A stretch of 64,000 nucleotides of DNA from Anaerolineae bacterium (GTDB lineage Bacteria > Chloroflexota > Anaerolineae > Promineifilales > Promineifilaceae), in the NCBI GenBank assembly GCA_023382655.1, contig JAHDWK010000025.1:1-64000 (forward strand), read 5' to 3'. Below, piece after piece: positions 50,176 to 59,600 of this stretch (the first letter of the stretch is position 1; each line of letters opens with the position of its first letter). A program made the position numbers and the translations under genes. Below the pieces are notes generated by a model. That model was not told where the DNA came from. It was given only the letters and a program-made list of their open reading frames with translations, and did not search any database.

Positions 50176-51675
50176 TCAGCCCCACATTTCTTCAAAGATC
50201 AGCTTTTCCTGCTCGCGTTCGTCACGGAAGAGCCATTCGGGGATGGGGATGGGGTAGTCGCCGGAGAAGCAGGCGGCGCAGTGGCCGGTTTGTTGGCGAA
50301 TACCGGCCGTAACCGCATCCATCATCCCTTCCAGACTCAGATAAGCCAGACTATCCGCGCCAATACGCTGGCGAATCTGTTCGATGTCGGCATTCGCGCC
50401 GATCAACTCCTTTTTGGTGGCCATGTCAATACCCATGAAGCAGGGGTTGGTGACGGGCGGCGAGGAGACGCGCACATGCACTTCCTTCGCGCCGCCATCG
50501 CGGATAAGCTGCACCAGCGGCCCGGCCGTATTACCGCGCACAATCGAGTCGTCAATCAGCACCACGCGCTTGCCCTTCAGATTGGCTTCCAGGGGGTTAT
50601 ATTTGATGCGCACCCCCTCTTTGCGCAACTGGTCGTCGGGTTGAATGAAGGTACGGCCGATATACCGGTTTTTGGTCAACCCTTCGGTGAAGGGGATGCC
50701 CGATTCCAGGCTGTAACCGATGGCGGCGGGGGTGGCCGAATCAGGTACGCCCACGACGACATCGGCCGCAACGGGGGCTTCACGAGCCAGCATCCGCCCC
50801 AACCGCTGCCGCACTTCGTGGATGACCTGGCCTTCAAAGACGGAATCGGGCCGGGCGAAGTAGACGTATTCAAAGACACACAGGGCACGCGTTTGGGATT
50901 GGTAGCCGGTGAAGGAGGTGACGCCTTCTTTGTCCAGGCGCAGGATTTCGCCGGGCATCACTTCACGCAGGTATTCGGCGCCAATGGTGCCCAGGGCGCA
51001 TGATTCGGAAGCGACGACATAACCACCACCTTGTAGTTGGCCCAGGCACAACGGCCGTAACCCCAACGGATCGCGCACGGCATAGACCGCTTCACGGGTG
51101 AGCAGCGCCAGCGAATAGGCGCCCTCAGCTACTTGCATCAGCGCCCTCAGCCGGGCCACCCAGCGGTCTTGCTCCTGCCCGTTCAGGTTATTGCGCTCTG
51201 TAGCCCATACGTCGGCCGGGGCCGCTAGCATTTGGGTGATGATTTCGCTGTCGCTGGTGGAGGAGAGGCCGACGCCGCGCTTGAGCAACTGATAGCGCAA
51301 ATGCAGCGCGTTGGTCAGGTTGCCATTGTGGGCCACACCGAGCGGGCCGTAGATGGTTTCAATCAAATAAGGCTGGGCATTGCGTAAATAGGAACCACCG
51401 GTGGTGGAGTAACGATTTTGGCCGATGCCCATGTGCCCTTGCAACGGCCGTAAATTTTCCTCATTGAATACCTGCGAGACCAACCCCATGCCTTTGTGAC
51501 TGTAAGCCATACGGCCATCGCAGGTGGCAATCCCAGCGCTCTCTTGCCCACGATGCTGCAAGGAATACAAGCCAAAAAATGCCAGCCGGGCCACATCCCG
51601 CTCCGGCGCATAAATACCCAAAATGCCACATTCGTCGTGGAATTTGTCGCGGTCGTGAAAATCTAGTCTGTCCAT
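50176..51675 (-). CDS. purF: Amidophosphoribosyltransferase
   Basis: 499 residues. Catalyses the first committed purine step: glutamine and PRPP to phosphoribosylamine. A short propeptide precedes the nucleophile Cys in DECGILGIYAPE (near residue 16), as in the B. subtilis type. PRPP-binding VVLIDDSIVRGNT lies in the C-terminal phosphoribosyltransferase domain, and FMGIDMATKKELI follows. The GHCAACFSGDYP near the C-terminus provides 4Fe-4S ligands, so this is the iron-sulfur type. ATG 51675 (second Met of MAM-) is chosen. Upstream on the minus strand is purK. Confidence 0.96.
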   Translation of the reverse strand: MDRLDFHDRDKFHDECGILGIYAPERDVARLAFFGLYSLQHRGQESAGIATCDGRMAYSHKGMGLVSQVFNEENLRPLQGHMGIGQNRYSTTGGSYLRNAQPYLIETIYGPLGVAHNGNLTNALHLRYQLLKRGVGLSSTSDSEIITQMLAAPADVWATERNNLNGQEQDRWVARLRALMQVAEGAYSLALLTREAVYAVRDPLGLRPLCLGQLQGGGYVVASESCALGTIGAEYLREVMPGEILRLDKEGVTSFTGYQSQTRALCVFEYVYFARPDSVFEGQVIHEVRQRLGRMLAREAPVAADVVVGVPDSATPAAIGYSLESGIPFTEGLTKNRYIGRTFIQPDDQLRKEGVRIKYNPLEANLKGKRVVLIDDSIVRGNTAGPLVQLIRDGGAKEVHVRVSSPPVTNPCFMGIDMATKKELIGANADIEQIRQRIGADSLAYLSLEGMMDAVTAGIRQQTGHCAACFSGDYPIPIPEWLFRDEREQEKLIFEEMWG

Positions 51676-51687
51676 TGCCAATACCTC

Positions 51688-51765
51688 AGATGATATTGGG
51701 ATATTGAGATATTGGGATATTTGCCAATACCTTAATATCCTAATATCTCAATACCCCAATAACGC
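51688..51765. repeat. Family G repeat (GATATTGGGATATTGAGA) over the purK stop
   Basis: TTGGGATATTGAGATATTGG and its complement CAATACCTTAATATCCTAAT repeated. The last two codons of purK and its TGA stop (51748-51750) are inside this element. Confidence 0.75.
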
Positions 51766-52917
51766 TCTTGCCTCTCTTACTATTCTCTCCGCTTCGCCCA
51801 CACTATCTGCTAAAGCCGTCAGGTGCCCCATTTTACGTCCGGGGCGCGGTTCACGCTTGCCATACAAATGTACCTTAATGTGGGGCAGCCGCAGCACGGC
51901 CGTCCAATCCACTTCTCCCTCTCTTTCTTCACCTCTTTGCTCCTTCGCGCCTTTGCGTCGAATATCCCACAAATCCCCCAACAAATTGGCCATCGCCGCC
52001 GGTTGGCGGTAGCAGGTATCCCCCAATGGCAGGCCACAAACCGCCCGGCATTGCTGTTCAAACTGGCTGGTGACACAGGCTTCAATGGTCAGGTGGCCGG
52101 AGTTATGCGGGCGGGGGGCCATTTCGTTGAGCAGCAGACGGCCGTCGCCCGTCAAAAAGAACTCCACACACAACACACCCACCACATCCAATGCTTCCAA
52201 CACGCACTGCGCCATGGCCACTGCCTCTTTTGCCGTATCTGGCGGCACATCCGCCGGGGCTTTGGAGACATCCAAAATATGGTTCGCATGGCTGTTTTCG
52301 ATGACGCCATAATGGGCAAAACGGCCGTCCAGCCCTCGCGCTGCCACCACCGAAACCTCGCGTTCAAACTCTACCCACCCCTCCAAAATGCAATCCACCT
52401 GCCCCACTGCCTGCCAGGCGGCTTCTGCCTCATCAGGGTGCATGAGTTTGATTTGCCCTTTGCCGTCATAGCCGGACACGGCCGTTTTCAACACCGCCGG
52501 GCAGCCAATTTGCACCAATCCATTTTGTAGGTCGGTCAGGGAGTGTACGGCCGTAAACGGGGCCGTCGGCAGCCCATTCTCCACAAAAAAGGTTTTCTCG
52601 CGCAGCCGGTTTTGGGCCATGTGCAAGGCTTGGGGGCCGGGGCGAAGGGGGGCAAATTCCTGGCAGGCCACGGCCGTAGCCGCCGGCACATTCTCAAACT
52701 CATATGTCACCACATCCACCCCCCGGGCGAAGGCCCGCACCGCGTCCAGATCATCATACGCCGCACAAATTTCCAGGTCAGCCACCTGACCGGCGGGCGT
52801 GTCTCGTTCGGGGGAAAAGATGTGGATGTGATAGCCTAACGGCCGTGCCGCCAGCGCCAACATCCGCCCTAACTGCCCACTGCCCAGAACGCCAATTGTG
52901 GAACCGGGATACATCAT
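51748..52917 (-). CDS. purK: 5-(carboxyamino)imidazole ribonucleotide synthase with inserted repeat
   Basis: 389 residues. ATP-grasp enzyme making N5-CAIR from AIR, ATP and bicarbonate. GVLGSGQLGRMLALAARPLG, EFENVP, LKTAVSGYDGKGQ (ATP), VEFEREVSVV, VLCVEFFL and NEMAPRPHNSGHLTIEAC. Between the ATP-grasp and C-terminal domain, residues about 319-336 (RRKGAKEQRGEEREGE) correspond to a stretch of CTCTTTCTTCACCTCTTTGC repeat DNA (51911-51962) not expected in the family. Immediately downstream of caxA (13 bp), upstream of purF. Confidence 0.95.
   Translation of the reverse strand: MMYPGSTIGVLGSGQLGRMLALAARPLGYHIHIFSPERDTPAGQVADLEICAAYDDLDAVRAFARGVDVVTYEFENVPAATAVACQEFAPLRPGPQALHMAQNRLREKTFFVENGLPTAPFTAVHSLTDLQNGLVQIGCPAVLKTAVSGYDGKGQIKLMHPDEAEAAWQAVGQVDCILEGWVEFEREVSVVAARGLDGRFAHYGVIENSHANHILDVSKAPADVPPDTAKEAVAMAQCVLEALDVVGVLCVEFFLTGDGRLLLNEMAPRPHNSGHLTIEACVTSQFEQQCRAVCGLPLGDTCYRQPAAMANLLGDLWDIRRKGAKEQRGEEREGEVDWTAVLRLPHIKVHLYGKREPRPGRKMGHLTALADSVGEAERIVREARALLGY
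51911..51962. repeat. Family H repeat inside purK
   Basis: CTCTTTCTTCACCTCTTTGC and TCCTTCGCGCCTTTGCGT, the same units as the intergenic repeat at 63500-63560 and the one inside purL (57085-57148). It is translated in frame as a Lys/Glu/Arg-rich insertion. Confidence 0.75.
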
Positions 52918-52930
52918 CCTTGCCTCTGCC

Positions 52931-53860
52931 TCAATGCGAAGTCAGGTCAAAATACCAGCGGAACAGATTAATCACCAACAGCAGCGCCCCTTCCCAGCGC
53001 ACCAATCGCCAACCGCTGCGCATCAGGATGACGACAAAAATCACCATCCCGCTCAACAAAACAATACTGTTTAAGCCGGCCGGGTCTATCACCATCGGTT
53101 CCTGTTGAATAATGCCCGCCAGCCCTAACACACCCAACAGATTAAACAAATCACTGCCAATCAGGTTGCCTATAGAAATATCTGAATGGCCGCGTAACAC
53201 GGCCACTAGCGAGGTGGCAAACTCTGGCGCTGATGTCCCGGCGGCAATGATGGTAACGCCAATCGCCCATTCTGACAGGCCAAAAAACTCCGCAACTGCC
53301 ACCGACGACTCCACCAAAAATCGTCCACCGGCCAGAATTAACGCCAGTCCAACTAAAAACAAGAAGGGATCGCGCTTTTGAAATTCACCATCTGGAATTT
53401 CGTCGGTAGGTATCTCGCGCTGGCGAAACAGATATGCCAGATAAATAATCAGACCTAGCAGTAATAGAGCGCCTTCATAGGGCTGTAAATACAGGTCACG
53501 CATAAAAAACAGCAACAACAGCGTAGCGCCGATCAGCATCATGCCATCCCGATATACCAGTTTAGGTGAAGTGGCAATGGCGCGAATAGCTACCACTGTG
53601 CCCAAAATGAAACCCAGGTTAAAGATATTGGAACCGACCACGTTGCCCACAGAAATATCCGACTCGCCTTGCAACGCGGCGGCAATGGTGACAGCAAATT
53701 CTGGCGCTGACGTACCGATAGCCACAATCGTCAGGCCAATGACCAGTTCGGAAAGCCCAACGTGGCGGGCAATACGAGCGGCCGATTCCACTAGCAAATT
53801 AGCGCCGTAAGCCAGCACAACGACACAAATAATGATGATCGCGATGTTGAGTAATATCAT
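52931..53860 (-). CDS. Calcium/sodium antiporter (CaCA family, CaxA/YrbG-like)
   Basis: 309 residues. Two homologous alpha-repeats each with the hallmark motif GTSAPEFA(V/T)S: LTIVAIGTSAPEFAVTIAAA near residue 45-65 and VTIIAAGTSAPEFATSLVAV in the second half. Ten TM helices are predicted. The GNVVGSNIFNLGFILG and GNLIGSDLFNLLGVLG motifs complete the ion-binding sites. Exchanges Ca2+ for Na+ or H+. AAGAGG precedes ATG 53860. Its location within the purine cluster, between the purE-linked ORF and purK, is unusual. Confidence 0.9.
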   Translation of the reverse strand: MILLNIAIIIICVVVLAYGANLLVESAARIARHVGLSELVIGLTIVAIGTSAPEFAVTIAAALQGESDISVGNVVGSNIFNLGFILGTVVAIRAIATSPKLVYRDGMMLIGATLLLLFFMRDLYLQPYEGALLLLGLIIYLAYLFRQREIPTDEIPDGEFQKRDPFLFLVGLALILAGGRFLVESSVAVAEFFGLSEWAIGVTIIAAGTSAPEFATSLVAVLRGHSDISIGNLIGSDLFNLLGVLGLAGIIQQEPMVIDPAGLNSIVLLSGMVIFVVILMRSGWRLVRWEGALLLVINLFRWYFDLTSH

Positions 53861-53912
53861 AATCCTCTTCTTAAAAATAGGGGTTGATAAAATGGAACAG
53901 GTAAACAACATG

Positions 53913-54224
53913 TTATTCAACAAAAATCACTGAATATTCCATGCGTTTGAATTCTTCGTTGTACTCCTCCATCTCTACAATGAGGCCATTTTCAATCTCA
54001 TCGTCCCTCTTTTTGTCCACTTCCAGAAGCATTTTGTAAATAGCATTAACAGTTTCCTTGCCTACCTCTCCATCTATGCCTACTTCTCCATCCATTTTGA
54101 TGAGTTCAAAAACTCGCGGAGGTAGCAGCTGGGCCACAATGCGGATGACCGCCAAAGGCACACGAATTTTTCTAAGAGACCTGCCTGTTTCTACTTCCGT
54201 CACATAATACCGCAGACATTTCAT
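53913..54224 (-). CDS. Hypothetical protein, 103 aa
   Basis: Not recognised. The start MKCLRYYVTEVETGRSLRKI looks like a beta-hairpin; LPPRVFELIKMDGEVGIDGE, then VGKETVNAIYKMLLEVDK is helical, and the acidic end IVEMEEYNEEFKRMEYS is rich in Glu. Its ribosome-binding site (GGAGGAGGAG) lies in the last codons of purE and the start is one base after the purE stop, so it is coupled to purE. No known domain seen. Confidence 0.6.
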   Translation of the reverse strand: MKCLRYYVTEVETGRSLRKIRVPLAVIRIVAQLLPPRVFELIKMDGEVGIDGEVGKETVNAIYKMLLEVDKKRDDEIENGLIVEMEEYNEEFKRMEYSVIFVE

Positions 54225-54225
54225 C

Positions 54226-54738
54226 TTATTTCTCCTCCTCCTCCGGCGGCAGTGTATCCCCTAACACCTTCTCCGTCTGTTCCTGCCGGAATTGATGCAG
54301 CTTCTGGCGCAGCGCCGGGTCCTGATTACCCAAAATGGCAATGGCCAAGAGCGCCGCGTTTTTAGCCCCGGCCTTGCCAATGGCCAGCGTGCCCACCGGC
54401 ACCCCCCCCGGCATCTGCACAATGGAGAGCAACGAATCCAGCCCGTTGAGCGTCCGGCTTTGCACGGGTACACCCAACACCGGCAGCACGGTTTGCGCCG
54501 CCACCATGCCCGGCAAATGGGCCGCCCCCCCCGCCCCAGCAATAATCACCTGCAAGCCGCGCGCTTCGGCCGTACCCGCATACTCGGCCATCCACTGCGG
54601 TGTGCGGTGCGCCGACACCACTTTTGCTTCATACGGTACGCCAAACTGGTCGAGCACGGCCGTAGCCTCCTGCATCGTCTCCCAATCCGACGTACTCCCC
54701 ATAATCACCCCAACCGAAGGAATTGTTGGTTCTTCCAT
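54226..54738 (-). CDS. purE: N5-CAIR mutase
   Basis: 170 residues. Converts N5-CAIR made by PurK into CAIR. Motifs [16 protein letters not shown] (phosphate loop), [52 protein letters not shown] and [20 protein letters not shown], the last typical of class I PurE. A Glu-rich tail (LPPEEEEK) includes the ribosome-binding site of the next gene. Confidence 0.97.
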   Translation of the reverse strand: MEEPTIPSVGVIMGSTSDWETMQEATAVLDQFGVPYEAKVVSAHRTPQWMAEYAGTAEARGLQVIIAGAGGAAHLPGMVAAQTVLPVLGVPVQSRTLNGLDSLLSIVQMPGGVPVGTLAIGKAGAKNAALLAIAILGNQDPALRQKLHQFRQEQTEKVLGDTLPPEEEEK

Positions 54739-54747
54739 TCTAATTCC

Positions 54748-54832
54748 TAACTGAGATCAAGAGATTGAGAGATTGGGAGATTAGCTAACTTTCCAATCTT
54801 CCAATCTCCTAATCTCTCAATCTCCCCCTTAA
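54748..54832. repeat. Family F repeat between esterase and purE
   Basis: GATCAAGAGATTGAGAGATTGGGAGATT and complementary AATCTCCTAATCTCTCAATC units. The element covers the whole gap of about 90 bp. Confidence 0.75.
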
Positions 54833-55563
54833 AATTTCGCCTCCAAATAGTATTTCAACATGGCGCGCCAGGTGGGCCAGTCATGGGGCATGTCGTAGCC
54901 CCACAGGTCGAGTTCGTGGGGGATGCCTTTGGCTGCCAGAATACCCGCCAGCCGCCGGGAGGCATCCGGGTTTTCATAGTTCCCCTGCCCGGTGACAATG
55001 TGAATGTGGGATTTCTGGCGCAGCAGCGGCAGGTATTGGTCATCATTCAGGGCAGGCACATAATCTACCGGATTGTTGTAGTAGATATTCTCGTCATAAT
55101 AATCCTGTTTATAATAACCACGAATATCATAAGAGCCGCTCATAGCGATCATACCGTCAAACAGGTCGGGGCGACGGAATAGCTGATTGGCGGCGTGGAA
55201 GGCACCCAGACTGGCCCCACTGGTGATGATGCCAATTTGTCCCTGGCAGCTATTCCAGATGTAGGGCACAACTTCGTTGCACACATAAGCGTTGAACTGC
55301 TGCTGGCGGCGGGCCATGTGGTTGGCGTGCAGGTACGGGTTCAGCCACGCCTCGCGGTTGATGCTATTGATGGAAAAGACCTTGACCTTGCCGCTGTCAA
55401 TGACCTCGGCCAGCACGTCAATCACCAGGAACCGTTCATATTCCAGGTAATCGGCGGCGGCGGTGGGGAAGAGCAGCAGGGGAAAGCCGTAGTGCCCGTA
55501 GGTGACAATTTCCATGTGTTTGTTCAGACTGGGGCTGTGCCAGCCGTCTAAATGGCGGTGCAT
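54829..55563 (-). CDS. Esterase-family alpha/beta hydrolase
   Basis: 244 residues of the putative-esterase (PF00756-like) type. The nucleophile lies in TSGASLGAFHA (GxSxG). PFLLFPTAAADYLEYER near the N-terminus and the C-terminal GYDMPHDWPTW with the candidate catalytic His support the fold. No signal peptide; substrate unknown. AGGAGG lies upstream of ATG 55563. It interrupts the purine genes between purC and purE. Confidence 0.8.
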   Translation of the reverse strand: MHRHLDGWHSPSLNKHMEIVTYGHYGFPLLLFPTAAADYLEYERFLVIDVLAEVIDSGKVKVFSINSINREAWLNPYLHANHMARRQQQFNAYVCNEVVPYIWNSCQGQIGIITSGASLGAFHAANQLFRRPDLFDGMIAMSGSYDIRGYYKQDYYDENIYYNNPVDYVPALNDDQYLPLLRQKSHIHIVTGQGNYENPDASRRLAGILAAKGIPHELDLWGYDMPHDWPTWRAMLKYYLEAKF

Positions 55564-55575
55564 GTGGGTTCCTCC

Positions 55576-55652
55576 TGTTTCAGTAAGCAGTGGGCAATAA
55601 GCAGTGAGCAGCTCAGGAATACTGCTTACTGCTTACTGCCCACCGCTCACTC
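55576..55652. repeat. Family B repeat between purC and esterase
   Basis: GTAAGCAGTGGGCAATAAGC, AGTGAGCAGC and then ACTGCTTACTGCTTACTGCC. The purC stop codon (55647-55649, minus strand GAGTGAGCGGTGGGC) lies inside. Confidence 0.75.
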
Positions 55653-56627
55653 TCCATATAAATTACGTCTAATGCGCTCTATGGCCGGTTGTTCACCGGG
55701 GACAAACGAGTTGCCGGTTAGCTTCTCGTAGGCGGCGATGTAGCGGGCGGCGATTTGGGCGATGAAGTCGGGCGGCATGGCGGGCGGCGTGCCGTCGCCG
55801 CGGTAGCCCTGGGCGGCGTACCATTTGCGCATGAACTCCTTGTCGAAGTTTTCCGGCTCAGCGTCAGGCTTAGACCTGACAGGTTTCAAAAACCTGCCAG
55901 GTCTATAGGTGTCGGCCACCCAATAACGGCTGGAATCAGGTGTGTGGATTTCATCAATGAGGGTCAATTTGCCCTCCACCAGCCCCATTTCGTATTTGGT
56001 GTCTACCAGGATGAGGCCGGCCTGGGCGGCGATTTGCTGGCCGAATTGGAAGAGGGCCACGGCCGTTTCCTCAATCTCCATCCACAATTCTCGCGGCAAA
56101 ATCTTCTGCTCCAAAATCTCAGCGCGGGTCAGGGGCGCGTCGTGGCCGCCTTTGGCCGCTTTGGTGGTAGGGGTGATGAGCGGTTCGGGCAGGGGGTCAT
56201 TCTTTTGCAGGCCATCGGGTAAAACAAAACCATACGGCCGTCGCTCTCCCTGTTCATACAAATACCACAACGAAGTCTTAGTGACGCCGGTGATATACCC
56301 CCGCACCACAATCTCCACCGGCAGCGGTTCCGCTTCGTGGGCAATGGTCACATTGGGGTCGGGCACACTGATGACGTGGTTGCGGGCAATGTGCCCCGTT
56401 TGGGCAAACCACCAGGCGCTCAACTGGTTGAGTACCTGTCCTTTGTAGGGAATCAGCCCCAAGACCATGTCAAAGGCCGAAATACGGTCGGTCGTGATGA
56501 GGGTGCGACGGCCGTGCCCCACATACACATCCCGCACCTTCCCCTCATACTTCGCCCCTAACTCTGGAAAATCCGTCCCCGTCAGGCAGTGGGGGATGGC
56601 CGCTAAAAGTTCATCGTGAGTTAACAT
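55647..56627 (-). CDS. purC: SAICAR synthetase with in-frame palindromic insertion
   Basis: 326 residues. Condenses CAIR with aspartate. Recognisable blocks: EGKVRDVYV, LITTDRISAFDMVLG, EIVVRGYITGVTKTSLW, LPEPLITPTTKAAKGGHD, KYEMGLVEGKLTLIDEIHTPDSSRYW. In the C-terminal segment the normal ...W-x-ADTY-x-PG... is interrupted by residues RFLKPVRSK, encoded by a family D palindrome (55872-55904). Start ATG is two bases after the purL stop: translational coupling. Confidence 0.96.
   Translation of the reverse strand: MLTHDELLAAIPHCLTGTDFPELGAKYEGKVRDVYVGHGRRTLITTDRISAFDMVLGLIPYKGQVLNQLSAWWFAQTGHIARNHVISVPDPNVTIAHEAEPLPVEIVVRGYITGVTKTSLWYLYEQGERRPYGFVLPDGLQKNDPLPEPLITPTTKAAKGGHDAPLTRAEILEQKILPRELWMEIEETAVALFQFGQQIAAQAGLILVDTKYEMGLVEGKLTLIDEIHTPDSSRYWVADTYRPGRFLKPVRSKPDAEPENFDKEFMRKWYAAQGYRGDGTPPAMPPDFIAQIAARYIAAYEKLTGNSFVPGEQPAIERIRRNLYGE
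55872..55904. repeat. Family D palindrome inside purC
   Basis: AGACCTGACAGGTTT and AAACCTGCCAGGTCT arms around CA. It is almost the same as the intergenic copies at 20087 and 37221, but here it is translated in frame within the C-terminal part of PurC. Confidence 0.85.
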
Positions 56628-56629
56628 AA

Positions 56630-59600
56630 TTACGCCCTTTTGATCCCATTCTCAAACAATCGCAGCCCCAACATGCCCCGCTCACCGCGATGGACGCGGG
56701 GGTGCTGCCAGGGGAAAATGTGGTTTTCCGGGTGCGGCATCAGTCCCAGCACATTACCCGCCGGGTTGCACAAGGCGGCGATGGCTAGGATGGAACCGTT
56801 GGGGTTGTGGGGGTAATCTGTGATGCGTGATGCGTAATGCGTGATGCGTGATGCGTTTACAGCATACGGCTCACGGATTACGGTATACGTCAGGGGGACA
56901 AGATTTTGCGCTTGCAGCATCATCGCCGTCGCTTCGTCCTGCGCCGCCAGGCGGCCTTCGCCGTGCGCTACCGGGCAATAGATAGGTTCATCCAGCCCTT
57001 GTGTAAACAGGCTGGGGCTGGCTGGATTGGGCTGCAAGTACACCCAGCGGCACTCGAATTGCCCGGAGCGGTTGAAGGTCAGTGTGACTTCTCTTTCTTC
57101 TTCTTTACCCCTTTCCAAACTTTGCGCCCTTTGCGCCAAAACCCCCGGCAACAAACCCGCTTTGACCAGTGTTTGAAAGCCGTTGCAGATGCCCAAAACC
57201 GGACGGCCGTCGGCCACAAATCGCGCCAACGCTTCCCCAAACTCATACCGCAAATCCAGCGCCCACAACACGCCCGCCCCCAAATCGTCGCCATAGGAAA
57301 ACCCCCCCGGAATCACCAGCATATGGTAATCGGCCAGCCGCCGCTCCCCGGCCAGCCGCCGCTCCCCGGCCAACAACTGGTTCATATGCACAATTTCCGG
57401 TTCGCCGCCCGCCAACTGGCAGGCCAACGCCGCGTCGTGGTCGCGGTTGCTGCCGTTGGCGTGCAAGATCAAGACCCTGACAGGGTGAAGGGGTGACAGG
57501 GTGACACGGTGACGCAGTGATTGGGCAGCATTTATCACCTTGTCACCTTGCCACCGTCCGATTGTTGCAATCGGCGTCACCTTGTCATTCGCCACGCCAC
57601 GCCATGCCTCCTCCATTTCGGCAATGGATAACGAGAAGAGCGGTTCACCGGTACGGCCGTTCACCACCAACGCATCTCCCCCTACCACACCAATACACTC
57701 GGCCGGTTCGTCGTCCATGATGGCGCGGAAAGCGGCCTCGTCCTCCGGCCGGATTTCCACCAGGAAACGGCTCAGCGATTCCGAGAATAGAATGACCTCG
57801 TCACTGGCATAGTTCGCATGATAATCGCGGGGAATCCGCATCAATTGGGCTTCCAGACCCAGACCGCCAGCAATGCACATTTCCGCCAGTGCCACCACCA
57901 CGCCCCCTTCGGCGCAGTCGTGACATGCCTGCACCAGTCCAGCCTGTATAGCCCGATGTAAACGTCGCATCCGTTCCAGGCTCTCTTTCACCGGTGCTGG
58001 CGGGCTATTATTGCCCTCGCTGGCAGGGCCGCCCACCAGATTGAAATGGCTGCCACCCATCTCAGCGCGGGTGTCGCCCACTACAAGGAGGAAGTTGCCC
58101 GCCTGCTTCAAATCCATCGTCACCGTCTTGCTCACATCGGGCACAATGCCCAGGGCGGAGATGAGCAGGGTACCAGGAATGGCGTGTTTTTCGCCGTCCG
58201 CGCCGGTGTATTCGTTGTTCAGGCTATCCTTACCGGAGACAAAGGGCGCGCCAAAAGCCACCGCCGCGTCGTAACAGCCCTGCGCGCAGCGCACCAACGC
58301 CCCCAACCGGTCCGGCAAATTGGGGTTGCCCCAACAGAAGTTGTCCAAAATCGCCACCTGGTCGGGGTCAGCGCCAACGGCCGTCACATTCCGCATGGCC
58401 TCATCCACCACCGCCCAGGCCATGTGGTACGGGTCTGCATAGTGGGGGTTGATGCCGTTGGATAAGGCGACGCCTTTTTGAATTAGGGATTGTGAATTAG
58501 GAATTATGAATTGGGAATTTTGGGGGACGAGGACGGTGGCGTCAGACGGGCCATGATTGTGTGTGCCGGTGAGCGGCTTCACGGCCGTGCCCCCCTGCAC
58601 CTCATGGTCATACCGGCGAATCACCTCTTCTTTGGAGCGAATCGTTGGATGAGCCAACAGCAGCAAGAGCGTTTGTGACAAGGTGACATGGTGAAGGGGT
58701 GACACGGTGACATTGCTCGTCATCCTGTCACCTTGCCACCCTGTCACCTTGTCACCAGGCCAAACGGCCGTCAGGTGCCGCGTGGGAATGCCGTCGTGCA
58801 AAAAATCGGCCGTCAGGTCGGCCACAATGCGGTCGCCATAACGAATGGTGAGACGGCCGTCGCCCGTAAATGTGCCCAACACAATCGCCTCCACATCCTG
58901 CCCGGCGCAAATGGCTTGCAGACGGGGCAGATGGGCGGGCGGCACGGCCAACACCATACGCTCCTGCGCTTCGCTCAGCCACATCTCCCAGGGGCGCAGG
59001 CCGGGATACTTCAAGGTGATGGCTTGTAGCTGGATGGCCGCGCCCGTCTCCTTGGCCATCTCGCCGACGGCCGAGGAAAAGCCGCCCGCGCCGCAGTCGG
59101 TGATGGCCGAATACAGCTTTTCATCACGGGCGCGCAGGATCACTTCCTGCACCTGTTTTTCCATGATGGGGTTGCCAATTTGCACGGCCGTACCCGCAAT
59201 CTCGCTGGTCGCCGTGTCCATTTCCATGCTGGAAAAAGTCGCGCCGCGTAATCCATCTCGCCCGGTGCGCCCGCCAATGGCGACGACAAGATCACCGCGT
59301 TGCACGGCCGTGACATGCGCCCCGTGCGGCAAAATCCCCACGCAGCCACAATACACCAGCGGGTTGGCCGTATAGCCGGGATGATAATGAATCGAACCGT
59401 TCACCGTGGGGATGCCCATTTTGTTGCCATAATCCTCAATGCCGTGAATCACGCCATCGGCAATGCGGCGGGGATGCAATACCCCGGCGGGCAAATCGTC
59501 ATGCGCCATGTCCGGCAGGCCAAAACAGAGGACATCGGTATTGGCAATGGGGCGGGCGCTGACGCCCAATACATCCCGTACCACGCCGCCCACGCCCGTG

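Noticed and set aside
57474-57590. Possible CRISPR-like array in repeat-dense regions (also 16240-16296, 24240-24332)
   Set aside because: Units are short (about 8-20 bp), irregular, adjacent without unique spacers, and partly palindromic; no cas genes.
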